DNA of 64,000 nt. Source: Candidatus Parabacteroides intestinigallinarum. GTDB lineage: Bacteria; Bacteroidota; Bacteroidia; Bacteroidales; Tannerellaceae. The stretch is taken from assembly GCA_019114945.1 (NCBI GenBank), contig DXEN01000054.1, positions 1-64,000 on the forward strand, given 5' to 3'. Position numbers and translations under genes: made by a program. The notes below the pieces were generated by a model. The model did not search any database, was not told where the DNA came from, and saw only the letters and a program-made list of their open reading frames with translations. Below, piece after piece: positions 55,795 to 63,854 of this stretch. The number at the start of each line of letters is the position of its first letter. The first letter of the stretch is position 1.

Positions 55795-55890
55795 GATTCT
55801 ATAATCACCACTGGTGATTCTATAAACTCCACTGGCGATTATACAAACTCCAGTGAAATTTATACAAACTCCAGTGGTGATTATAGAACT
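55795..55890. repeat. 21-bp dyad tandem array (family D), four and a half units
   Basis: Units start at 55795, 55816, 55837, 55857 and 55879 (partial; mean 21 bp). The first unit holds the perfect 17-bp palindrome AATCACCA-C-TGGTGATT (55803-55819); later units keep CCA-N-TGG and ATACAAACT. Lies between mutY (stop 55948) and ssb (start 55684) on the same strand. Confidence 0.85.
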
Positions 55891-55947
55891 TACCCGATAA
55901 AAATAGGTTTTCCTTCCGCCAACGCTACCTTTTCCTCCCGATAAAAC

Positions 55948-57087
55948 CTACTTTTCGTTCCCCGCCGGACGCCCCTCTTCTTTATCCGCCAACCATTCCA
56001 GATAAATCTCCACCAAACGAGGCACGGCATACCGCCCTAACGACTCACGAGGCAAGGAGATGTATTTATCGAGCGATGCGGGCACCCGCTCAATCTCTAT
56101 CCGATAGAACGAGGCATACAGCACTTGATGGGACAGGACATGCTTCCGGTTAAGCAACTCATGCGTCACGCTCAAGCTCCCGGCATCTCCCAATAAATCG
56201 CGGAAAGCCTCCGTGCCGGATAACCCGGAGAAGTCCATCGCCCGGTCGGTCTCAATCAAGGGGAATTCATACAAGCCGGTCCAAATATCCTTGCCCGACC
56301 TCCGGTTCAACCACGTCCGTTCCTTATATATTATATATAGGTAATTAAAATAACGGTCCCGGCTCTTCGTCTTATTCCGTTTCACCGGATAAGCGCTCAC
56401 GTTTCCCGCCGCGAACGCCATGCATTTATCCCGCAACGGGCAAGGCTCGCAATCGGGATTTTGAGGGACGCACCGCAAAGCGCCCAGTTCCATGATCGCT
56501 TGATTATGGATTCCCGCGCGTTCCGGATCCAGGATTGTCCCCGCCAATTCGGCGAACAACCTCTTCCCTTCCGTGGAATCGATAGGCGTATCCACCGCGA
56601 ATAAGCGCGCCAGCACCCGGTACACGTTCCCGTCCACCACCGGATAAGGCAGGTTCCACGCGAAAGAAACAATCGCCGCGGCCGTATATTCCCCGATTCC
56701 CTTCAAGGACAAAACATCTTTATAAGCGGAGGGGAACACCCCTCCGAAGCGTTCCATTACCTCCTTGGCCGCCGCATGCAAGTTCCTCGCCCGGCTATAA
56801 TACCCCAACCCCTGCCAATACCGCAACACCTCGTCCTCGTCGGCGGAAGCCAAAGAGGCGACATCCGGGAAACGCTCCCGGAAACGATTGAAATAAGCCA
56901 ATCCTTGCGCCACCCGCGTCTGTTGCAAGATAACCTCCGAGATCCAAATCAAATAAGGATCCCCCGTTTCCCGCCAAGGAAGCTCCCGTTTGTAAACCTT
57001 ATACCAGTCGACCAGCGCCCGGCTGATCCCTAAATCCTTTTCAGATTGCCACATAGCCCTCTTGTCAGCTTCTCGTCTCGTAACCAT
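55948..57087 (-). CDS. mutY: A/G-specific adenine glycosylase
   Basis: MutY removes adenine opposite 8-oxoguanine. From ATG 57087 it is 379 residues. The catalytic Glu is in WISEVILQQTRV, HhH in LSLKGIGEYTAAAIVSFA with Asp in VDGNVYRVLAR, and the 4Fe-4S cluster Cys in CVPQNPDCEPCPLRDKC (C-x6-C-x2-C-x5-C). A MutT-like C-terminal domain follows. Start choice: the longer frame from 57201 adds 38 non-conserved residues that overlap the HU promoter region. Confidence 0.95.
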   Translation of the reverse strand: MVTRREADKRAMWQSEKDLGISRALVDWYKVYKRELPWRETGDPYLIWISEVILQQTRVAQGLAYFNRFRERFPDVASLASADEDEVLRYWQGLGYYSRARNLHAAAKEVMERFGGVFPSAYKDVLSLKGIGEYTAAAIVSFAWNLPYPVVDGNVYRVLARLFAVDTPIDSTEGKRLFAELAGTILDPERAGIHNQAIMELGALRCVPQNPDCEPCPLRDKCMAFAAGNVSAYPVKRNKTKSRDRYFNYLYIIYKERTWLNRRSGKDIWTGLYEFPLIETDRAMDFSGLSGTEAFRDLLGDAGSLSVTHELLNRKHVLSHQVLYASFYRIEIERVPASLDKYISLPRESLGRYAVPRLVEIYLEWLADKEEGRPAGNEK

Positions 57088-57166
57088 AACTATTTGATAA
57101 CCGCGAACATACACATAACTCTCGAAACACGGGGAATCTTTTTGTAAAAAATTTGAGTCGCGAATC

Positions 57167-57198
57167 TTTTTCCACTTCAATAAAAAGCTATATATTTG
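57167..57198 (+). promoter_or_regulatory. Promoter of the HU gene
   Basis: TATATTTG (57191-57198) is a perfect -7 element with TTTTT (57167-57171) 19 bases upstream. The start codon is 46 bases downstream. Confidence 0.65.
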
Positions 57199-57244
57199 CA
57201 TTCCAAAAAATTAATAGGTCCAAATCAATTAATTAAATTAAGAC

Positions 57245-57517
57245 ATGACTAAAGCAGATATTGTTAGCGAGATTTCAAAAAGCACTGGCATTGACAAACA
57301 GACGGTGTTGGCAAGCGTTGAGTCCTTCATGGATATCGTCAAAGGGTCTTTAGCTCAAGGCGAGAACGTTTACCTGAGAGGTTTCGGTAGTTTCGTTATT
57401 AAAAAGAGAGCCCAAAAGACGGCTCGCAATATTTCGAAGAATACGACAATCATCATTCCGGAACATAATATACCGTCGTTCAAGCCAGCGAAGACTTTTT
57501 TGAGCGAAGTTAAGTAA
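57245..57517 (+). CDS. HU-family DNA-binding protein
   Basis: At 90 residues with KADIVSEISKSTGIDKQTV and the beta-arm GFGSFVIKKRAQKTARN, then PSFKPAKTFLSEV, it is a standard HU/IHF subunit. It bends and coats DNA in the nucleoid. It is the first of a small plus-strand group (HU, a tiny basic protein, RNase G). Its presence near several 21-bp dyad arrays is coincidental unless shown otherwise. Confidence 0.93.
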   Translation: MTKADIVSEISKSTGIDKQTVLASVESFMDIVKGSLAQGENVYLRGFGSFVIKKRAQKTARNISKNTTIIIPEHNIPSFKPAKTFLSEVK

Positions 57518-57555
57518 TAATCATTATACGTTTAATCCTTAAAAATTTTAAAACA

Positions 57556-57645
57556 ATGCCTAGCGGAAAGAAGAGAAAAAGACACAAGATGTCTACGCAC
57601 AAGCGCAAAAAGAGACTTAAGAAGAATAGACATAAGAAAAAGTAA
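57556..57645 (+). CDS. Tiny basic mS38-like (AURKAIP1/COX24-type) protein
   Basis: A 29-residue ORF, MPSGKKRKRHKMSTHKRKKR and nine more residues ending RHKKK, of which more than half are Lys, Arg or His. The start follows the HU stop by 38 bases. The sequence resembles the small AURKAIP1/COX24-domain proteins known from Bacteroidetes and mitochondrial ribosomal protein mS38. A ribosomal role is likely but not proven here. Too short for usual gene callers. Confidence 0.75.
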   Translation: MPSGKKRKRHKMSTHKRKKRLKKNRHKKK

Positions 57646-57665
57646 GTCTATATCGAATAACCTCT

Positions 57666-57707
57666 AAAGAACAAACTTAACAAGTGGACCTTTTAAGTTT
57701 GTTCTTT
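57666..57707 (+). terminator. Hairpin after the mS38-like gene
   Basis: AAAGAACAAACTTAA (57666-57680) pairs perfectly with TTAAGTTTGTTCTTT (57693-57707) around 12 bases, 20 bases past the stop. No clear T tract follows, so partial read-through into the RNase G gene is possible. Confidence 0.7.
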
Positions 57708-57751
57708 GCGTATTTAATAAGGTCCGATTATAAAAAAACACATCTTTACGA

Positions 57752-59335
57752 GTGGTTAGTGAATTAGTAGTTGACGTACAGTCCCAAGAGGTATCTATCG
57801 CGGTATTGGAGGACAAAAGCCTTGTGGAGCTCCAGAAGGAGGCCCGCAACGTATCGTTCGCCGTCGGCGATATTTACGTAGGCCGGGTAAAAAAATTGAT
57901 GCCGGGCCTAAACGCCGCGTTCATTGACATCGGTTACAAAAAGGATGCGTTTCTTCACTATCTGGATTTAGGTCCTAATTTCAATACCCAACAGAAATAC
58001 ACGAAGCACTTGCTGGCCGACCCCAAGAAAGCGACACCGCTCTCGAAGACACAGCTCCTGCCCGAGATCGAGAAGAACGGGAGCATCGGCGACGTGCTGA
58101 AAGTAGGCCAAGAGGTATTGGTACAAATCGCCAAAGAACCTATATCCACCAAAGGCCCGCGGTTGACTTCCGAGCTTTCTTTCGCCGGAAGATATATCGT
58201 ATTGATACCTTTCGCGGATAAGGTATCGGTTTCCTCCAAAATAAAATCAAGCGAGGAGCGTGCCCGTTTGCGCCAGCTAATCCAGAGTATAAAGCCGAAA
58301 AACTTCGGCATCATCGTGCGCACCTCCGCGGAGGGGAAACGAGTCGCAGAGCTTGATCATGAATTAAAGACATTGGTGAAACGATGGGACGACGCGATCG
58401 CGAAAGCGCCCAAAGTGAAAGCCCCTTCCATTATCTATGAGGAAACGGCTCGCACCGTCGCCCTGCTACGCGACATCTTCAACCCCTCCTTCCAAAACAT
58501 CTACGTGAACAACAAGGAGGTGTACAACGAGGTGCGCGACTATGTGAGCCTAATCGCTCCGGGACGGGAAGAGATTGTCCATCTCTATACGGGAGAACTC
58601 CCGATCTTCGACAATTTCGCCGTGACAAAGCAAATCAAGTCGCTCTTCGGGCGGACCGTCACTTACAAAAGTGGCGCATACTTGATTATCGAGCATACGG
58701 AAGCGATGCACGTTATAGATGTAAACAGCGGAAACCGATCCAGGAGCAGTGATGCCCAAGAGAAAACGGCGATCGACGTGAATATCGCCGCGGCCGACGA
58801 GATCGCGCGCCAGCTTCGTCTACGCGATATGGGCGGCATTATCGTTATCGACTTTATCGATATGACCGAGTCCGCCAACCGCCAGAAGTTGTACGAGCAC
58901 ATGACAAAAATCATGGCGAACGACCGGGCAAAACACAACATCCTCCCCCTTAGCAAATTTGGCCTGATGCAGATCACCCGCCAGCGGGTACGGCCGGCGA
59001 TGGATGTCAATACATCCGAGAATTGCCCCTCTTGCTTCGGGACAGGAACGGTCAAGCCCTCCATCCTATTTACGGATAGCCTGGAGGAAAAAATCGATTG
59101 CCTGGTAAACAAACATCATGTGAAGAAATTCACCCTGCATGTACACCCGTATGTCGCGGCGTATGTGAATAAAGGATTATTCCCTTTAAGCATGAAGTGG
59201 AAAATAAAATACACGCACGGGATGAAAGTCATTCCCAATCAAAGCTTAGCCTTCTTAGAGTACAAGTTCTTCGACGCGGACAAGAACGAGCTCGACATGA
59301 AAGAAGAAAAGGAAATAATCAACAAAAAGCAATGA
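57752..59335 (+). CDS. rng: Ribonuclease E/G family protein
   Basis: The 527-residue endoribonuclease starts with GTG (MVSELVVDVQSQEVSIAVLED). It has an S1 domain (GDIYVGRVKKLMPGLNAAFIDIG, about 38-120), the DNase-I-like catalytic part with metal Asp residues in IDVNSGNRS and IVIDFIDM, and the zinc-link Cys motif CPSCFGTG near 422. The size fits RNase G rather than RNase E, as no scaffold tail is present. It processes rRNA and mRNA. A terminator follows at 59340. Confidence 0.93.
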   Translation: MVSELVVDVQSQEVSIAVLEDKSLVELQKEARNVSFAVGDIYVGRVKKLMPGLNAAFIDIGYKKDAFLHYLDLGPNFNTQQKYTKHLLADPKKATPLSKTQLLPEIEKNGSIGDVLKVGQEVLVQIAKEPISTKGPRLTSELSFAGRYIVLIPFADKVSVSSKIKSSEERARLRQLIQSIKPKNFGIIVRTSAEGKRVAELDHELKTLVKRWDDAIAKAPKVKAPSIIYEETARTVALLRDIFNPSFQNIYVNNKEVYNEVRDYVSLIAPGREEIVHLYTGELPIFDNFAVTKQIKSLFGRTVTYKSGAYLIIEHTEAMHVIDVNSGNRSRSSDAQEKTAIDVNIAAADEIARQLRLRDMGGIIVIDFIDMTESANRQKLYEHMTKIMANDRAKHNILPLSKFGLMQITRQRVRPAMDVNTSENCPSCFGTGTVKPSILFTDSLEEKIDCLVNKHHVKKFTLHVHPYVAAYVNKGLFPLSMKWKIKYTHGMKVIPNQSLAFLEYKFFDADKNELDMKEEKEIINKKQ

Positions 59336-59339
59336 CTAA

Positions 59340-59377
59340 GAAAGCCCCGGTTTCCATCATGGATATCGGGGCTTTTT
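59340..59377 (+). terminator. Terminator of rng
   Basis: AAAGCCCCG pairs with CGGGGCTTT across a loop, and further T residues follow, five bases past the rng stop. Confidence 0.92.
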
Positions 59378-59384
59378 CTCCCCC

Positions 59385-59417
59385 TTGTCATACGACAAAA
59401 TGTCACGAATACTGACA
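59385..59417 (+). promoter_or_regulatory. Paired dyads upstream of dnaK promoter
   Basis: Two inverted repeats stand side by side: TTGTC-ATAC-GACAA (59385-59398) and TGTCA-CGAATAC-TGACA (59401-59417). They lie 30-60 bases upstream of the -24/-12 promoter candidate, where enhancer-binding activators of sigma-54 sit. Confidence 0.45.
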
Positions 59418-59447
59418 CCGCTCATTATTTTTCCCCGCGAAACCTAT

Positions 59448-59464
59448 TTGGCACGCCATTTGTT
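59448..59464 (+). promoter_or_regulatory. Candidate sigma-54 (-24/-12) promoter of dnaK
   Basis: TTGGCACG-CCAT-TTGTT matches the sigma-54 consensus TTGGCACG-N4-TTGCW at all but one position, with 11 bases between the key G residues. It is 74 bases before the dnaK start. Confidence 0.5.
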
Positions 59465-59537
59465 GAATACTCGGTGTATTCCTCGAAAGAGGAAGGAGAA
59501 AACAACTTGAATAATAACAATTAAAATATTTACAATC

Positions 59538-61460
59538 ATGGGAAAGATTATTGGAATTGACTTAGGAACAACCAACTCTTGTGTAGCCGTATTGGAAGGC
59601 AACGAACCGGTTGTGATCGCGAATAGCGAAGGTAAGAGAACGACTCCTTCTATCGTCGCGTTCGTGGAAGGTGGCGAGCGTAAGGTAGGTGATCCCGCGA
59701 AACGTCAAGCCATCACGAATCCGCAAAAGACCGTATTCTCCATCAAGCGTTTTATGGGTGAGACATACGATCAGGTTCAGAAAGAAATCGCGCGTGTTCC
59801 TTATAAGGTAGTACGTGGCGACAACAATACCCCGCGTGTGGATATTGATGGCCGTTTGTATACACCGCAGGAGATCTCGGCGATGATTCTTCAAAAGATG
59901 AAAAAGACCGCCGAGGATTATCTGGGACAAGAGGTGACGGAGGCCGTCATTACCGTGCCGGCTTACTTTAGCGACGCGCAACGCCAAGCCACGAAAGAGG
60001 CTGGCGAGATCGCGGGCCTGACCGTTCGCCGTATCGTAAACGAGCCGACTGCGGCGTCCTTGGCGTATGGCTTGGACAAAGCGAATAAGGATATGAAAAT
60101 CGCCGTATTCGACCTGGGTGGCGGTACGTTCGATATCTCTATCTTGGAATTGGGCGATGGCGTATTCGAGGTAAAATCAACGAATGGTGATACGCACCTG
60201 GGTGGTGATGACTTCGACCACGTGATTATCGACTGGTTGGCTGAGGAGTTCTTGAAAGACGAAGGCGTCGACTTACGTAAAGACCCGATGGCGCTGCAAC
60301 GCTTGAAAGAGGCGGCCGAGAAAGCGAAAATCGAGTTGTCAAGCACGACTTCGACCGAGATCAACTTGCCGTACATCATGCCGGTAAACGGTGTGCCTAA
60401 GCACTTGGTAAAGACGTTGACACGCGCTAAGTTCGAGCAATTGGCCGATAGCTTGATCCAAGCATGTATTCCTCCTTGCCAGCAAGCGTTGAAGGACGCG
60501 GGCTTGAGCACGTCGGATATCGATGAGGTAATCTTGGTCGGTGGTTCTACACGTATCCCCGCCGTACAGGAAATCGTACAGAAGTTCTTCGGCAAAGCTC
60601 CGTCGAAGGGCGTGAACCCGGATGAGGTAGTCGCCGTAGGTGCCGCTATTCAAGGAGGAGTCTTGACGGGCGAAGTAAAGGATGTCCTGTTGCTGGATGT
60701 AACACCGCTGTCATTAGGTATCGAGACCATGGGTGGCGTCATGACAAAGTTGATTGAGGCGAATACGACGATCCCGACGAAGAAGTCGGAGGTCTTCACG
60801 ACCGCGGTCGACAATCAACCGTCCGTAGAGATCCACGTATTGCAAGGCGAGCGTTCGTTGGCGAAAGACAACAAGTCGATCGGCCGTTTCCACCTGGATG
60901 GAATCCCAGCCGCACAGCGTGGTGTGCCTCAGATCGAGGTTACATTCGATATCGACGCGAACGGCATCCTGAATGTATCCGCTAAAGATAAAGGTACGGG
61001 TAAGGTACAAAGCATCCGCATCGAGGCTTCCAGCGGTTTGAGCGAGGATGAGGTGAAACGGATGAAAGAGGAGGCCGCAGCTAACGCCGAGGCTGATAAG
61101 AAAGAGAAAGAGCGTATCGATAAGTTGAATCAAGCGGACAGCATGATCTTCCAGACCGAGAAGCAATTGAAGGATCTGGGTGATAAGATTCCGGCCGACA
61201 AGAAAGCGCCAATCGAGACTGCCTTGAACAAACTGAAAGAGGCTCATAAGGCTCAGGATGTAGCTGGTTGCGAAGCCGCCATGAACGAGTTGAATAGCGC
61301 TTTCCAAGCCGCTAGCCAAGAGATGTACAACGCGCAAAACAACGCTCAAGGCGGTGCGCAAGCAGGTCCGAACTACGGCGGTGGCCAGCAAGCCAGCGGC
61401 AACACAAACAACAACAAAGACGGCAACGTAACAGATGTCGACTTTGAGGAGGTGAAATAA
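59538..61460 (+). CDS. dnaK: Molecular chaperone DnaK (Hsp70)
   Basis: The 640-residue chaperone starts [19 protein letters not shown], with [15 protein letters not shown] and [14 protein letters not shown] in the ATPase domain and a C-terminal lid ending in a Gly/Gln/Asn-rich tail and [10 protein letters not shown]. The C-terminal EEVK-like end recruits partners. dnaJ and grpE are not adjacent. Expression appears to use its own promoter region (59385-59464). Confidence 0.98.
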   Translation: MGKIIGIDLGTTNSCVAVLEGNEPVVIANSEGKRTTPSIVAFVEGGERKVGDPAKRQAITNPQKTVFSIKRFMGETYDQVQKEIARVPYKVVRGDNNTPRVDIDGRLYTPQEISAMILQKMKKTAEDYLGQEVTEAVITVPAYFSDAQRQATKEAGEIAGLTVRRIVNEPTAASLAYGLDKANKDMKIAVFDLGGGTFDISILELGDGVFEVKSTNGDTHLGGDDFDHVIIDWLAEEFLKDEGVDLRKDPMALQRLKEAAEKAKIELSSTTSTEINLPYIMPVNGVPKHLVKTLTRAKFEQLADSLIQACIPPCQQALKDAGLSTSDIDEVILVGGSTRIPAVQEIVQKFFGKAPSKGVNPDEVVAVGAAIQGGVLTGEVKDVLLLDVTPLSLGIETMGGVMTKLIEANTTIPTKKSEVFTTAVDNQPSVEIHVLQGERSLAKDNKSIGRFHLDGIPAAQRGVPQIEVTFDIDANGILNVSAKDKGTGKVQSIRIEASSGLSEDEVKRMKEEAAANAEADKKEKERIDKLNQADSMIFQTEKQLKDLGDKIPADKKAPIETALNKLKEAHKAQDVAGCEAAMNELNSAFQAASQEMYNAQNNAQGGAQAGPNYGGGQQASGNTNNNKDGNVTDVDFEEVK

Positions 61461-61494
61461 GTATCGGTAAACAACGATAATTAACAACAGTAAG

Positions 61495-61533
61495 ATAGGG
61501 TGTAGCTCAATGAGTTACGCCCTATTTTTATTT
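61495..61533 (+). terminator. Terminator of dnaK
   Basis: ATAGGGTGTAGCTCA pairs with TGAGTTACGCCCTAT, followed by TTTTATTT. It touches the end of the convergent gene at 61532 and could serve both. Confidence 0.85.
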
Positions 61534-62182
61534 AAGGCAATTGAGCGTCGAGATAAAAGTTCCAGCGCAATTTATTCTTTTTCTCGAAAGAGGATTTGAT
61601 ATTTATCCTTTCCTGTTGTTTAATGGTCAATCTTTTCTCTAACCTAATTTTCTCGCCTGTATCTTCCAAGTATATTTCATGTTCCCGACTATTCCAATGA
61701 ATGATGGAATCGTGGTCTTCCGCTCGCAATCCCATCGCTTTCAGAATTATGTTGGGACTTCCTTGCCCCGTGCCGATGAGATGAAAATCAGAATCCCAAA
61801 CGCTTCGTATCAAGAGGCTGGCGGGGACGTTTGAGGCTCCTACGACAATATCGAACCGGGTATAGGTATCGTTTAGGTCCAATGAACTTAAATAGACTCG
61901 GAATCCTTCTTTACACTGGGTTTCGGAATGTACTTTGTATCTCGAATTTTTATAAACGTAATGGCTCCTGTAAAAATCCTGCGCATCGTCTCCTATGCCT
62001 CCATAATAAATCTCTAACATCCTGATGATAAACTTATTACCTCGAACGGAAAGTGTACTTCCAAGCAGATTCCTCGCTAAATCCTCTATTGCATTGATTG
62101 CTTCCTCTTTTTCATGAATAGTACCGATGAAACGGCCTTCTCCGTCTATCAGGTTCTTGATAGGATTAAATCGATTATCCAT
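61532..62182 (-). CDS. Hypothetical protein, possible alkyladenine-glycosylase-like fold
   Basis: No secure family for the 216-residue protein. In order it shows EDLARNLLGSTLSV, IRMLEIYYGG, VPASLLIRSVWD, GTGQGSPNIILKAMGL and IYLEDTGEKI. These resemble in order the 3-methyladenine DNA glycosylase (AAG/MPG) landmarks LARxLLGK, RIVETEAYLG, VLLRALEP, SGPSKLxQALG and LWLED. If so, the catalytic second Glu of ETEAY seems replaced by Tyr, so it may be inactive or do something else. It is 27 bases downstream of the deiminase gene on the same strand. AT-rich compared with neighbours. Confidence 0.5.
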   Translation of the reverse strand: MDNRFNPIKNLIDGEGRFIGTIHEKEEAINAIEDLARNLLGSTLSVRGNKFIIRMLEIYYGGIGDDAQDFYRSHYVYKNSRYKVHSETQCKEGFRVYLSSLDLNDTYTRFDIVVGASNVPASLLIRSVWDSDFHLIGTGQGSPNIILKAMGLRAEDHDSIIHWNSREHEIYLEDTGEKIRLEKRLTIKQQERINIKSSFEKKNKLRWNFYLDAQLP

Positions 62183-62209
62183 ACAATTTTTACATTTTAG
62201 AATGAATGA

Positions 62210-63379
62210 TTAGTTCTCACTGATTTGAAAACCATATTGACCGATGCTTTCCAGATATTCCAATATGAGGTCGATGGTTTTGTCGACATAATGTTGTGGT
62301 ATGAAATTCCGTTCTTGCGATTTTTCCAGAAGGCGATGCGTACGTTCCTTTAGCTCACCATCGCCAATAATATCTCCGGTAGAGAAATTCCATACTGTCT
62401 CGAAACATTTTGCGATTAATCGATAATCGAATGTCGATAAATAGAAATCTAATCTACCGTATACATAGGCTTCTTGCTCCGCCCTGTCCGGCCGTTTCAG
62501 CGGGAAGCAGTGAAACTTGCTCGTTGTCTCCATCCGGATATTCCATGTTACGCAATTGAGCACACCTCCGTCTATCGCAATCTCGTTGGAGAGAATAGGA
62601 ATAATTTCGCAATCTGGGAATAATTCCTGGGTGCGTTTGCAGGCTTCCGCATCTTTCTCTAAATGAAATTGCGGCAATAGGATGATATTCCCAATCCGCA
62701 AGAAGTTGATGTAAACTCCCTCCGCTGTATAATCCCCATGCTCGTTCTTCCGGATTATCGTTTCCGATGGGAAAAGGTGGATATTCAGTCCCGTTTTCTC
62801 CAACGCACGATCCATCTTGGTGCGCCATGTTTTACTCTCCTTCGAATAATCAGCCACTATCAAGTTTTTGTCATCTATGAACCGTACCATGCCATCGGCG
62901 TGTCCCGTCATGTCATAGGGTAGTTGGGGTATCACGTAGATTCGCTCTATTCCAAGCGCTTTTTTTAATAAGGATAGGACGGTTGTCTTTTTTAAGCGGG
63001 CATTGTCTTTCCATATCTTATCCGTCAGGATAGCGGAGTTGTCTGATTTCACGATATTGCCTCCATCTATTATCAAATCTGTTTTCGACAGCTCGAACGT
63101 GTAATCCAAGCTCACCTCGGAAGGTATAGTTAATTGGGAAATGTATTTTGGAGAAAGATAGTAATCCGGGAAATAATCGAATTGGACGAATTGGCGGATG
63201 CCTGTTTGGATTGGCATATAATCCCGGCACCAAATATCATGCGTGTGTTCGATAAATCCATAATGAATCCCCTTTTCCACTAAAATGCGTTTTAAGCGTG
63301 CCCAGAACGGAGTATATTTTTCTATGCTTTTAATTAATGAGCTAAAGTATATGAAATTTGTTTCTTTGTCTATTATCAT
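62210..63379 (-). CDS. Agmatine deiminase / Porphyromonas-type peptidylarginine deiminase family protein
   Basis: The 389-residue protein has the guanidine-modifying fold: DIWCRDYMPIQ (near 48), DGGNIV (near 105), GHADGMVRF with the catalytic His-x-Asp (near 160), and GGVLNCVTW with the nucleophile Cys (near 280). No signal peptide, so it is cytoplasmic and more like agmatine deiminase than secreted PPAD. No aguB or agmatine gene is beside it, so the substrate is open. It forms a unit with the 61532 gene. Codons are AT-rich compared with the core genes. Confidence 0.85.
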   Translation of the reverse strand: MIIDKETNFIYFSSLIKSIEKYTPFWARLKRILVEKGIHYGFIEHTHDIWCRDYMPIQTGIRQFVQFDYFPDYYLSPKYISQLTIPSEVSLDYTFELSKTDLIIDGGNIVKSDNSAILTDKIWKDNARLKKTTVLSLLKKALGIERIYVIPQLPYDMTGHADGMVRFIDDKNLIVADYSKESKTWRTKMDRALEKTGLNIHLFPSETIIRKNEHGDYTAEGVYINFLRIGNIILLPQFHLEKDAEACKRTQELFPDCEIIPILSNEIAIDGGVLNCVTWNIRMETTSKFHCFPLKRPDRAEQEAYVYGRLDFYLSTFDYRLIAKCFETVWNFSTGDIIGDGELKERTHRLLEKSQERNFIPQHYVDKTIDLILEYLESIGQYGFQISEN

Positions 63380-63399
63380 GCCGGTTGTTTTTCTATAAA

Positions 63400-63427
63400 G
63401 TAGAGACGCAAAATTTTACGTCTCTAC
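63400..63427 (-). terminator. Terminator of the small secreted-protein gene
   Basis: GTAGAGACG and CGTCTCTAC form a perfect 9-bp stem, with T-rich sequence following on the minus strand, 24 bases past the stop at 63451. Confidence 0.75.
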
Positions 63428-63450
63428 CTATAAATATTATATGAGGTGTT

Positions 63451-63750
63451 TTACCGTACGGCAATCTTCAGCGTTTCGCCGCCAGCGGTCATGATGTAGA
63501 TGCCCGCGGGCAGGTTGGCGATAGTAGCGGTGCCGCTTACCGTGGCGTTGTAGTGGCATACGCTCGTCATGCCGTAGACTTGTACGGCCGTGGCTTCGGT
63601 GGTGGTGATGACGATCGCGCCGTCCGCCGTAAGAGCCTCCTTCCGGACGTCCTGTAGCGACACGGCTGGATAGTCGTCCATTACCTGTGCCTCGACGCTC
63701 ATTCCGCAAACGACACTGGCCATTAAAGCCAAAAGGTACTGTTTTCTCAT
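63451..63750 (-). CDS. Small secreted protein with DUF6383/T9SS-tail-like domain
   Basis: A 99-residue protein: signal peptide (about 1-21, LALMASVVCGMSVEA) and then a short beta-rich domain with VQVYGMTSV, TATIANLPAGIYIMTAGG and LKIAVR. This looks like the C-terminal domain that Parabacteroides surface proteins carry at their end (DUF6383-like, similar in pattern to T9SS sorting tails), but here with almost no cargo before it. It may be a remnant or a stand-alone small exported protein. It is separated from the deiminase gene by a terminator. Confidence 0.6.
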   Translation of the reverse strand: MRKQYLLALMASVVCGMSVEAQVMDDYPAVSLQDVRKEALTADGAIVITTTEATAVQVYGMTSVCHYNATVSGTATIANLPAGIYIMTAGGETLKIAVR

Positions 63751-63854
63751 GTTATTTACCCCTATTTTTAATTATTGAACGCAGCAAATATAGGGAAATT
63801 TCATCTACCTTCGCGGCCGGTTATCGATGTTTTTTAATTCTCAAAACCACGTTT

